A stretch of DNA of 51,594 nt from Parasitella parasitica (lineage: Eukaryota; Mucoromycota; Mucoromycetes; Mucorales; Mucoraceae). The notes below the pieces were generated by a model. It saw only the letters and a list, made by a program, of their open reading frames with translations. It made no database searches and was not told the DNA's origin. The stretch is from positions 88,500-140,093 of the forward strand of contig MU619303.1 in assembly GCA_025201805.1 (NCBI GenBank), written 5' to 3'. A program made the translations under genes and the position numbers. Shown one piece after another: positions 11,728-22,317 of the stretch (position 1 is its first letter; every line of letters begins with the position of its first letter).

Positions 11728-12772
11728 TATGCAAATTGCAAATAAAAAAAAAAATAAAAAAAAGCATATTAGCAAGAGGAAATTCAACTTTTTGACAGCT
11801 GAGGTGGCTTTTATGATCCGGATACTAACTCCAGGGCAATAGCTAGGAACATGTGTCTGTAACCAGGATACGTTTTGCTTCTGTTCCTGGGCAGGTATAG
11901 CAATGTGACAGAGCCCCATCAACCAAAGTTTGTTTCGGTTGTGATACAATATATTCTTTTCCTAGCAAAAGTCTGAAAATTATTATTAACCGTAAATGAA
12001 CAATGAATAAAAATGGATAAAAAACCTTGAACATCACGATATGTTCTAAATTTACAATGATAATGGCATGGCACTGCACTGTTCATGGTACAAAATATCT
12101 GCATTAATATGTCAGGCCTAGCATATGTACCAGGATTTAATTTTTCATATCAAAAATTTTCAACATTACACGGCAAGATGAGCCTTTAAATCTTTTGCTA
12201 TTTCAAATTGTCTGCTTCTCTTGTGGATAATTAAAGATTATAGTGTCCCCTTCCACTGAATAATCTATTTTTAACGGCTGTGGTCTCCTTTAGGTGGCAC
12301 GATGCATTCAATAAGAATAAATGAATGTAATATACTACATCTTGATAAAGATCAATTATAAACTATTTCTTCCTTAAAGCATTATTCCACATTCACCAGA
12401 CTCTAAAAAAAATCTTCTATCATTTATCACAGTCATTTTATAAATGCTAATTGTTTCATATGAAGTGCACTATAGCCTCACATTCTGTATAATGAATGTA
12501 ACACAAGTGAGAGAGGGAAGAAGGCGGAGATGGCCCATGTTGAAGTTTGTCAGTTGCACATGAACAAATATCTTCGGGAGGGCGGGGAAGTGCAAGACGA
12601 CCCCACATGAGGGTCTACGGGCAACTATGTAGGATTAATAGAGTAGACTAGCTGTGAATCAGGGAGGGAAATTCTGATAATGCCTCATAACAGATGTCAA
12701 ACGAGTATACGTAACTGAAATCTAGAAAACACCATTATACCTGAAAAACAATTTGCACAAAGACGCAAGATT
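11728..12772. other. intergenic region upstream of MTD1
   Basis: About 1 kb. It contains an A-run and a minus-strand open stretch (about 11730-11949) with no recognised product, then AT-rich DNA, then a locally G-rich plus strand at about 12510-12690 (GGGAGGGCGGGG near 12574). Nothing coding is supported. Confidence 0.4.
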
Positions 12773-12784
12773 TATATATAAATA
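12773..12784 (+). promoter_or_regulatory. TATA box of the secreted binding-protein-like gene
   Basis: TATATATAAATA, 57-68 bases upstream of the ATG at 12841 and followed by a CT-rich leader (CTCCCTTTTTCTTTTC). Placement is as expected for a fungal TATA promoter. Confidence 0.55.
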
Positions 12785-12840
12785 GATCAGATTCTCAATT
12801 CATTTGTTCTCCCTTTTTCTTTTCTAGTTTTCTTAAAAAC

Positions 12841-14877
12841 ATGAAGGTTGGGTTCCTATATGTACTGTTTGTTGGCTTGATTGGCATTGCGTTTGCTCAA
12901 GTTGATACAACCGAAGGCGCTCTAACAATTTTCGCCACTGCAGATGCTACTACTGCTGTTGTCGCAACTGCAGATGGTACTACTACTGCTGCCGCAACTG
13001 CAGATGCTACTGATACTGCTGTCGCAACTACGGATGCTGTCGAGACACCCACCTCAGATGCAACAACTACAGTAGCTGCAATTACATCTTCTTCTGCTGC
13101 CTCCGCTACACCGTCTACAACCGACGCAAGCAGTTGTCTGGAGGCTGATTCCTTCTCTTCTCATGATTACTTCCCCAATAAACTGGATTTCAGTAAACTA
13201 GGTAAGAAATCAAAGGTTGCGTGTAAGCGCTTACTCAAATCTCTATATAGATTCTACTTCTCAATTCAATGTGACATATTCCAATACTTACAAGTTGGTT
13301 CATAACATTGTTTTGGATGAGTACTATGTGCTTTACTGCACCAAATCCGCACCTTCATTGGGATCTACTTTTCAGTCGAAAACTTACATCCAAATCCCTG
13401 CCAGCTCATTTGCAGCCGTCGACACCCGTGTACTAGGCTTCCTTGATGTAAGTATCTATTTGGGGGGAATTGTACTACACTAGTACAAGCCTATGTTTTC
13501 TGCATTCTATACAATTATGCTCATGTCTATATACAATAGCTGCTTGGGCAAAGTAGCAGTGTCGCTTTTGTTGGAAATACAAGCAATGTGACAACACCCT
13601 GTATTACAAACAATCCAGCATACTTTAACATGAGTGATCCCAACTTGGACCGTACAAAGTATGGTCTTGCTTTCTACCCCAATTCACCTAACAACGATCC
13701 TAATGGTGTTGGCTTAGGTATCGGATATACCAATACGCCACTTGGAGTAAGTATATAGGTGTAGATGTCCGCATGTATGAGAACATTGCACGAGAATTGA
13801 CACTTTCTTTACAATGTAGAATGCTGAATGGATCAAATACGTTGCACTCTTCACAAATCAAGAGACGTTGGCCGACACCATTTACGAGGATATTTCAACA
13901 GACTACAAAACTTACCGTGATAGTCTTGTGGGCCACATTTCTTACAAGCGTAATATTACGTTCATGGATTATGATACATCGTCCACTAAATTCAACATTA
14001 TGCAAAACCAATATTTTCAAAACCTAACGAGCGATGCTGGAGCAACACTAATTGTGCCAACTGTACTTCAGCCTGCCGATCCTTCTGTGATGAAAGGACA
14101 ATTGCAAAACACGTCGCTTGTGATTGATTTGACTCCAGCGTATGCATTTAACTCGAGCTATAGTGGCTGGCAAAGTTGGCTGGGCTTCTCAGATGACAAG
14201 ATCAGTTCAGCAACCTCAGCACAAGCTGAGGCTTTTAAGCAAACGAGAAAGTACGTGAATTCGGTTGATGCGCCCCCATTCGCTCGAAATAAGCAAGCAT
14301 GGAGACTTGATTTGGTTTCCAATGATGGGGCTTTGGGTAACTTGATTTGTTTTCAAATTGCATATATAAATTTCATTAACTTGGCTTATCAGATTGGTGG
14401 ACTCGAGGTATGGCAAGACCCGATCTGCTTCTTCAAGACTTGATTCAAGCACAGTTCCCCGATTATTTCAATACACGTAATCGAGTATTCCTCAGAGCCT
14501 TTGCCAACGATGAATCAAGTCGCACAGCGTCTCAAGATAGCTATCAATGTAACATGAATAGCTGGAAAAAAGCAGCCAGTGTCTCCTATGCTAACACTGC
14601 CTCAGATACCCCCACATTGGAAGCCCTCAGCAATAAACTTTCTTTGGGTGCTATTATCGGCATCAGCATTGCCGGTGGCCTCGTTGCGCTCACCTGTTTG
14701 GCAACTGCTATTACTATGCTTTTTCGAAAGTTCAAAGATGGAGGAGGCAAACGTTTTACTCGACTTCATGATGAAACTATGAGCGAATTCGGTGTATTGG
14801 ATAGAGATCCAATGATAATCGACGAAATAACAACACCACCAGGAGGCCGTCTTGGAGGCTCAGGCAGAGCCTATTAA
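12841..14877 (+). CDS. secreted/membrane-anchored periplasmic-binding-protein-like protein
   Basis: Exons 12841..13201, 13251..13447, 13540..13746, 13820..14336, 14393..14877; 588 residues. Residues 1-19 form a signal peptide (VGFLYVLFVGLIGIAFAQ). Next comes an Ala/Thr-rich low-complexity mucin-like stretch with imperfect ATADATT/VATADGT repeats. The globular part has HDYFPNKLDF, TYKLVHNIVLDEYYVLYCTK, DTRVLGFLDLLGQSSSVAFV, NAEWIKYVALFTNQE and DWWTRGMARPDLLLQDLI, which I recall from fungal proteins labelled periplasmic binding protein-like. Near the C-terminus is one transmembrane helix (LGAIIGISIAGGLVALTCLA) followed by basic RKFKDGGGKRF and a short cytosolic tail. So it is probably a type I plasma-membrane or wall-associated glycoprotein. 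Ligand and function are unknown. Confidence 0.75.
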
Positions 14878-14996
14878 AAAATGCTAACTGTAAATAGAAG
14901 GAAGAGTGAAATAAATAACACATGTAAAACAGAAGCATTTATCATTATAATAAGTTTGTAATACTAACTATGAATGTTGTTTGAAACTGAGTTGCG

Positions 14997-15006
14997 TATA
15001 AATACA
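14997..15006 (+). promoter_or_regulatory. TATA box before the small C2HC-like gene
   Basis: TATAAATACA, 83-92 bases before the ATG at 15089, followed by a pyrimidine-rich strip (TTTCCCTGCTTTCTCC). It supports a real transcript here. Confidence 0.45.
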
Positions 15007-15088
15007 TGCGTTTGCGATGCTTAGTTTCCTACTTTCCCTGCTTTCTCCTTTTTCTTTACAAAAAAAACAACCTATTCTATCATATCCT

Positions 15089-15434
15089 ATGCAGCCTGCT
15101 ATTACAACTTGTCCTGCAACCTGTGAATTATGCGGTAACTGGCTTCCTCAACATCAGGTGGGTTTAATGTGATCATTGTGTGTTGTATACATTCATATAT
15201 CCAAAAATTAATGTGATGGATAAATTGCATTAGCCGTCTTGCCCCAGGAATGGCGTCCATCCTTCTCAATGGCAGCTATTAAGCGAAATCCCTACCGTCT
15301 CATTTCTAGCAACGTATCCACCAACAACACTGTCACTGTCATCACACACATTATCATTAGCATCTATATCTATACATTATCATTCACAACATCGAGAACA
15401 CTGCTATACCCAAGAATTTTCCCCATTCTGCTAG
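15089..15434 (+). CDS. small candidate protein with C2HC zinc-finger-like motif
   Basis: Proposed exons 15089..15157 and 15234..15434 (GTGGGT donor, TTAG acceptor), 89 residues. The exon junction falls inside CELCGNWLPQHQPSC, so splicing builds a C-x2-C-x6-H-x3-C pattern that neither exon has alone; that is the best evidence for the gene, together with the upstream TATA box. The rest is Ser/Thr/His-rich with no recognised domain. A second frame of exon 2 is also open (15239..15448), so the frame or the 3' end could differ. Function unknown. Confidence 0.35.
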
Positions 15435-16698
15435 GAAGGTGTAGTTGATCTCTGCTTTATATACCTCATTCTATTGCAACCAACTCTTTTTTTTTTTTTT
15501 TTTTTTTNNNNNNNNNNCAATAAATGCCAAATTTGGCTATGAGTCATGTTTACTTTTTAGCATTCACATTTGAACATTTTGAAATACTCTTGAGTATCAA
15601 GGTTGCAACAGTACATATGCTACTGCATTTTGTTAAATTTGCATACCAAATACAAACTGCTACCACTCAAGATTTCTCACCCCTTTGTGTTTTTACACCA
15701 GATCCAGTACACTGAATAATGTAAATAATATAAATGACAAAATTTTGTGATACCAGTACATCAGTCTATTCTGTCCAACCATGCAAAAAAAAAGCAAACA
15801 AATACAAGACATTTGTGCTTTATATGATGTATTCATGGTTTTTCTTTTGCTTCTACCTAACGGTACTGAAGCGGTAAGCGTTCTCGAACGTGTCGTTTGC
15901 ATGAATCGCTTTCAGGCTTGTAAAATGGAAAATTGATCAACATTTCAATCTTTCAGCGACAGTCTAGCCTTTTTTCTTTTATAGGTATATTTCCTCAAGT
16001 CTACTTCTAAATATGTTGAGGAAAACAGTTATATCTTACATCTGTATAAATTGGATTTTGCGTGATTTGCAACAGCACCACCCTCCTTCAAAATAAGTTG
16101 ATATTCTTGGACTTGTATACCTTTATAACCTAATTACTGATTAAAAGCATCGTTTTTAACAAGTAAAACTTTCTCGGTTTTGTTTACTACTTTATTAGGC
16201 CCCACTCTGGAGCCCAGAGATAAGACTACAATTTTCTGCATTAAAAAAAAAAAAAAAAAAAAAAATCTCGAGACAGCCGCAGCTGTATGCAAAGCTGCAA
16301 TCAATGCTTTTGCTGCGGAAGACTCGATGTGTTTTTATGAAAAGAATTACTATTTGAAGGTTGTGGAATCAAATTTTGTGGCACTCGAGTTTGAATAATA
16401 TGTGGCCCTTATTGCCATACAAGATAAAAGAATGCTCCGTTCTTCTTTTTGCTATTTACATTTTGTAATCACCAAAAACTCTTCTTTGAAAGAATAACGC
16501 AAGAGAAACAGAAATATTGTTGTAAATGGTAAAATAACTGAGCTGACCCTGTATTCTTCGAATAGTGTCAAAAGATTAACATCCTATTTCTATCGCCTCA
16601 GGAACAACACGAAACAAATAGCAATCTTTCCAGGTTAATATCTTGAATTAATGATATACTCATAATGGCTAACATTCAAGATGCATATATCATACTAG
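15435..16698. other. intergenic region with assembly gap
   Basis: It contains a T-run (15487-15507) that runs straight into ten N (15508-15517), then AT-rich DNA, then an A-run of about 23 (16243-16265). After it the plus frame reads AAINAFAAEDSMCFYEKNYY and stops at 16396; this could be an exon fragment but is not recognised. The missing 5' exon(s) of the ABCC gene should lie in the last part. Confidence 0.4.
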
Positions 16699-19600
16699 AA
16701 TTGCAAATGCAATATTACCTACCCTAATAACAATATCAAGCATCTTGTTTTTGGCCTACAAACGATACGGATCAAAATATGCGACATTTGCTGAAATCGA
16801 CTCAATCACGATTTCTATTCAGAAAAGAAGACTGGCACTCATGCTCTTTACGAGCATTCAGACGGTAAACTGGCTGTGTCAATTCATTCAGCACTCGCTA
16901 GAATCAACTTATCATCATCTAAGCAAATCCCTATCTCTTGCTTGCCTGTTTGTTACTTGGGTACATGCGTATATTGGGGGGGGGGGCGGGTGATGGAGGG
17001 GGGGGGTATTATAGCAGTATATTTACTAACACGGTGTCTCTTTCATATAGTTGACTCTGCTCGTGTTGTCATTCACATCACCAAGCCGGAATCATTACAG
17101 GGAGCGAGCCTATAATTATATATTCACTTTTGATTTTTGCTATTTATTTTTGGACAGCGTTTATCGTCTATTGTCAACTGACAAGGTGCGGAATGTGGAT
17201 GCTCTCTACTGTGCCATCAGTTTTGCTGTTTTAGCAATTGCTGGCACAACACCTCAGCCATTTCATCCCAGAGATTTACGAGCAGCAAGCTACGAGAGTT
17301 TGGAGATCAAGGATGGAATTGTGTATCGCAATGTAAGTTTTGGTAGTTTTTTTTTTTGGCTCATTTTCTGATGTTGTATTGATGGCATGACGCATAAAAT
17401 GTAGAATCTTGCATTAAGTCCAGAAGCGACAGCCAGCATATTTTCATGGTGTTCTTTTCAATGGGTAATATTTTAATGCTGTTGTTTTATTTTACAACAT
17501 ATTAGCTGATGCTGTGTTTCTAACATTAGATGAATCCTTTGGTTGTGTTTGGGTTTCATAACACGGTTACTCGCGAAAACATCTATGCAATGACATTTCA
17601 GCATTTATCCCGCCCCGCCTATGAGGATTTTGTAGACACCAAGGCGTTTATGGCTCGTGCCAGAGTGCTTGGTCGCATTTACAGAGCCAACAAGAGTACC
17701 ATTTGGTATCAGCTCATTTTTTCAATGACGGCTTGTTTTGTTGCCTATCTCAGTCCATTCTTCCAGCAAAAATTTCTGCAGTATATTGAGCTTTATGAGG
17801 AAAATACGCCCATCCAAACGGCCTATTTGTATATCCTTTGCTTATTCCTTGTTGGTATAGTCAAATTGCTGTGCAATTCAGTTCAATTGTGGATGGGCCG
17901 TCGCTGGAACATCCGGACGCTGATCATGTTGGACTCTGAAATCTTTTTCAAGACACTGAAACGAAAGGATATGTCTGGAAAGCTCTCCAAGGCAGCTGAG
18001 GTCGCCGAAATAAGAGCTGATGGAAAGAAGGAGGACAGTAAGGATATCAAGGCTAAAAAGAAGGGAAGCAAGGACGAAGACGAGGAATCGTTCAGTAATG
18101 TGGGCAAGATTACCAACTTGATGAGCGTCGATGCTGACAAGCTGTCTGACATTCCCAGCTATATCTTTGTAAAGTGTATACGCACACCCTGACAGATCAA
18201 CCCTTATATCCAGATATGCTAACTTGCATACATTATAGATGATTTACACCGCACCTGTAGATGTCACCATTGCCGTTGCATATCTGTACAATCTGCTGGG
18301 TAATGCTGCATTGGTTGGTCTGGTTGTCATGCTCTTATGCTTTCCAATTACAGGTCTTTTGACCAAGAAAATGTCCGCCAGTTACAAGGCCCTTACCACT
18401 GCCAAGGATCGCCGTAACGATCTTGTAAACGAGCTCTTGCAGGGTATCCGCATGATCAAATACTTTGCTTGGGAGGACAACTGGAGGGAGAAAGTATTCA
18501 AGGCTCGTCGTGACGAGATCAACAAGCTGATCAAAACAATCATCATTGATGTCTTGGTCAATCTCATCTTTTTGACTGTGCCTGTGTTGGTTACAGTGAC
18601 CTCGTTTATATGGTACACCAAGGTTTCTGGCAATGAGCTCACTGCTAGTGTTGCCTTTGTCAGTATCACTCTGTTTGAAATGCTCCGCGGCCCTCTTATC
18701 TTTATCCCTGAAACAATCAACACATTTACAGAGGCGTATGTCAGCTTGAACCGTATTGCCGACTATCTGGAGGAGCCCGAAGTGGAGGAAAATGTCAGCA
18801 AGGAGTCTGTTGAATGTCCTGAAGGCGTGAATCCTCAAATTGTGCTGGCACGTGTTGGCTTTGAGCAATCTGTGTTCCAATGGCATATTGAAAAGAAAGC
18901 CTCGGAAGCTTCGGCTACAACTGCATCTGCAGGGGACCAAGAACGCCATATCATTTCCGCTAGCTCCACATCCTCTACCTTGAATGTTGTTGCTGCTCAT
19001 TTAATGCCTCGCCGTTCGTTCCAATTGAACGTGCCTCGATTCAATTTTCCTACTGGGAAACTAAGTCTGGTGTGTGGTCCTACTGGCAGCGGAAAATCCA
19101 GTTTCCTCAATGCACTGCTGGGCGAAATGGACATCATCTCAGGCCGCATCTATTTGCCGTCCAAGACTGTGCTTGCTTGTAAAAACGTGTCCAACATTGA
19201 CCCTGCGTTTAATGACCTCTGTCTTGATAAAGTAGCCTACGTAGCCCAGCAACCCTTCCTGCAACATGCTTCCATTCGTGACAACATATTGTTTGGCCTG
19301 CCCTTTGACGCTGCCCGTTATAAAAAAACGCTGTATCAGTGTGCCTTGGTCAAAGATCTAATGATTTTGCCTGATGGCGACCGCACTGAGATTGGCGAAA
19401 AAGGCATCTCGCTTTCTGGAGGACAAAAGCAAAGAGTGTCATTAGCCCGTGCTGTCTACTCCAATGCTAAAACTGTGCTTTTGGACGACTGTCTCAGCGC
19501 TGTCGATGCTCATACATCCAAACACATTTACCGAAAATGCTTTATGGGCGATCTTTTGATGGGCCGTACTGTCATTCTGGTAACTCACCAAGTCAGACTT

Positions 19601-21919
19601 TGCTTGCCTGGCGCTAGTTTTTTTGTCAAGATTGACAATGGTAACGTGTTGGGTTGCGATACCGTCGAAAACTTGAAAACAAGCGGCGAATTGCAAAGGC
19701 TTTTGGGCGCTCAAAAGCAAGAGGAAGAGGAGGAAACTGAAGACCTCGTAGACACTGATAATGCGGATGCTGACGTCGATCTTGACAATAAGACTGAAGC
19801 TGCAAAGCTTGTACAAGCAGAAACCTCTGAAAAGGGTCAAGTAAAACTCAAGGTGTACGTCAAATATTTGGCTGCGTGTGGCGGCTGGACGTTCTGGATT
19901 GCATTGCTATGCTCTTACGTGCTTGCTAGGCTCTTGACATTTGGCGAAAACTGGTGGTTACGAATCTGGGCTGCATCATACAGCAACGAACATGCACCTG
20001 GCAGTGCCAACCTCTCAACCCTGGCTGTAACAACTGATTCCTATCCCCAATATCTTTTCTTAAACAGCAAATCTCCAGTGATCCCAGGCGTGTTTGATAC
20101 CCTGGGTGCTGCTGTCCAGAAGCAAAACATATTCAGAGCTTGGGTATTTGAAGAGAATGCGCCAGTCAACGTTGATTACTACATTGGCATTTACATTGCC
20201 ATATGTACCACCTATATTCTGTTTGATGCATGTAGAAATATACTGATTTACTGGGGCTCCATTCGTGGTGCACGCACGCTCTTTGATTCCTTGCTTAACC
20301 GCATTATTCATGCTCCAATGCGCTTCTTTGACACGACTCCAGTTGGTCGTATTCTAAACAGATTCGGCAAAGACATATCTACCATCGATATGCAAATTGC
20401 TCGCTCTGCTAGCTTCTTGATTGAATGCGTCACCGGTGTTATCGCTTCAACTGTTGTCATTTCCATCATCACTCCTCAATTCTTAATTGTTGCTATCGGC
20501 ATCAGCTGTCTGTACTTTGTCATCGGCTTGTTCTATCTTCGTATTTCTCGAGAACTGAAGCGTCTCAATTCGGTCAGTCGATCCCCCATCTACTCTCATT
20601 TCACGGAATCACTGATTGGCGTAACTACTATCAGAGCATACGGCGTCGAAGAGCAGTTTATGCGCACTGTGTATGAAAAGATTGACGCATTTGTAGCACC
20701 CTTCTACTATCTCTGGATGAGTAACCGCTGGCTGTATTGCCGTATTGAATTCACAGGAAACTTTGTCACATTCTTTACGGGCATCTTTTTGATTCTGAAC
20801 ATTGATCATATCGATGCTGGCATGGCTGGCATTGCCTTGTTTTATGCTCGTAGCTTTTTGGACAACATTTACTGGTTTATCCGTCAGTACACTAATGTAG
20901 AAATGAATCTTAATTCAGTTGAACGCGTGCAAGAATACCTTGAGCTGGATCAAGAACCACCCGCTACTATTGATGGCCATAAACCCCCTGCTGCATGGCC
21001 CACAACAGCCGCTATTGAGGTCAAAGATTTGGTCATTCGCTACGCTCCGGAACTCGATCCTGTTCTTCATGGCATCTCCTTCTCTACCCGACCCCATGAA
21101 AAAATAGGCATTGTTGGTCGCACAGGCTCTGGTAAGAGCACCATGGCTTTGAGTTTCTTCCGTTTCTTGGAGGCAAGCAAGGGCTCAATTTTTATTGATG
21201 GCATTGATATCTCTACTATTGGTATCCAGGATTTGCGCTCACAAATTACTATCATTCCTCAAGATGCAGTCTTGTTTTCTGGCACTATCCGTTCCAACAT
21301 TGACCCTTTCGAGGAGCACTCAGACGAGGCTGTATGGGAATCACTAGAACGTGCCCATCTTTCCAAAGTATCAGACCGGCTCAACAAGTTGCACAGCTCA
21401 GGCACTAGTACGCCTCGCAGTGCAGCAAGCACACAAGCTATGGATAATGAGCAACACATCTCGGTCATTACAAGCCTAAATCAACAGGTCAGCGATGGCG
21501 GCAATAACTTTTCTCAAGGGCAGCGTCAGTTGCTGTGCTTGGCTAGAGCACTGCTCAAGAAGAGCAAATTGATTATTATGGATGAAGCAACTGCAAGCGT
21601 GGATTTCGACACTGATACCAAGATTCAAGCAACCATCCGCGAAGAGTTTACCAATTCGACACTGCTGTGTATTGCCCACCGTCTTCGCACGGTCATTGAT
21701 TATGACCGAATCTTGGTGCTGGACCAAGGACGTGTGGCAGAATACGATGCTCCCTACAACTTGCTTGTTCAAGACTCTGGCGTTGGTATATTCAAATCCA
21801 TGTGTGAAAAGTCGGGAGAGCTGGAGGTGCTGCTCAGGATGGCTACAGAGTCCCACTTGAGCAGAGAGCATGGTCAAGCGCTAGACAACAGACCTGATAA
21901 CCATGCAGCCGTTTACTAG
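16699..21919 (+). CDS. ABCC-family (MRP/Ybt1-like) ABC transporter, 5' end unresolved
   Basis: Exons 16699?..16960, 17051..17332, 17405..17464, 17530..18168, 18239..21919; at least 1640 residues. The first part has TMD0 helices (IANAILPTLITISSILFLAY). It is followed by the MRP linker SPEATASIFSWCSFQWMNPL and TMD1 with an unusual Lys/Glu-rich insertion (about 17990-18090). NBD1 has Walker A GPTGSGKS (19076-19099), LSGGQ (about 19412) and LLDDCLSAVDA, with Asp instead of the catalytic Glu. TMD2 follows, then NBD2 with GRTGSGKST (about 21116), FSQGQ (about 21509) and IIMDEATASVD. The degenerate NBD1 and normal NBD2 are standard for ABCC. Fungal members move conjugates or bile-acid-like substrates, often into the vacuole; the substrate here is unknown. 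The frame closes at 16670-16672, so the ATG lies in an upstream exon I could not place. Confidence 0.88.
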
Positions 21920-22317
21920 AGGCTATTTTTCCCAAATGCATTTTTATTTACGCAAATCTATACCATTTCAATAAACATTTTTTGACTTGAGAGATGTCTG
22001 CCGAATGTGTGTTCATTAAGCAATGTCTGCGCTGTACCAGTGTATACAATGCGCTACGTATCGTATAAACTATCCAGCAGATGGCTATGCGCTGGATCTT
22101 TTGAAACAGACCTTGATTACATTCAGCCACATTGAAATTACATTTTTGGATAGCCTAGATACCGTAGTACAAGTACAGTACCTTAAACACGCTACACTGA
22201 TGAGCCTCATTCGAGTCACAGAAGCCAATAAGGCTACCCGTTTTAATTAGATATATGGTTGCATTTGGCTATTTTTAGTCTGCCTCTTCTTTTCTTTTCT
22301 TCATCTTTTTGTTCAAA
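21920..22317. other. ABCC-ATPase intergenic region
   Basis: About 400 bases. A 75-codon plus frame (22023..22250) is present but has no recognised domain, no clear promoter and no splice support. The final strip TCTTCTTTTCTTTTCTTCAT (about 22284-22303) is the pyrimidine-rich leader of the ATPase. Confidence 0.4.

Noticed and set aside
18335-19000. 221-codon minus ORF inside the ABCC gene
   Set aside because: It lies wholly within a well-conserved transporter coding region and has no recognisable domain.
22023-22250. 75-codon plus ORF between ABCC and ATPase
   Set aside because: No family, promoter or splice evidence; kept only as a note in the intergenic entry.
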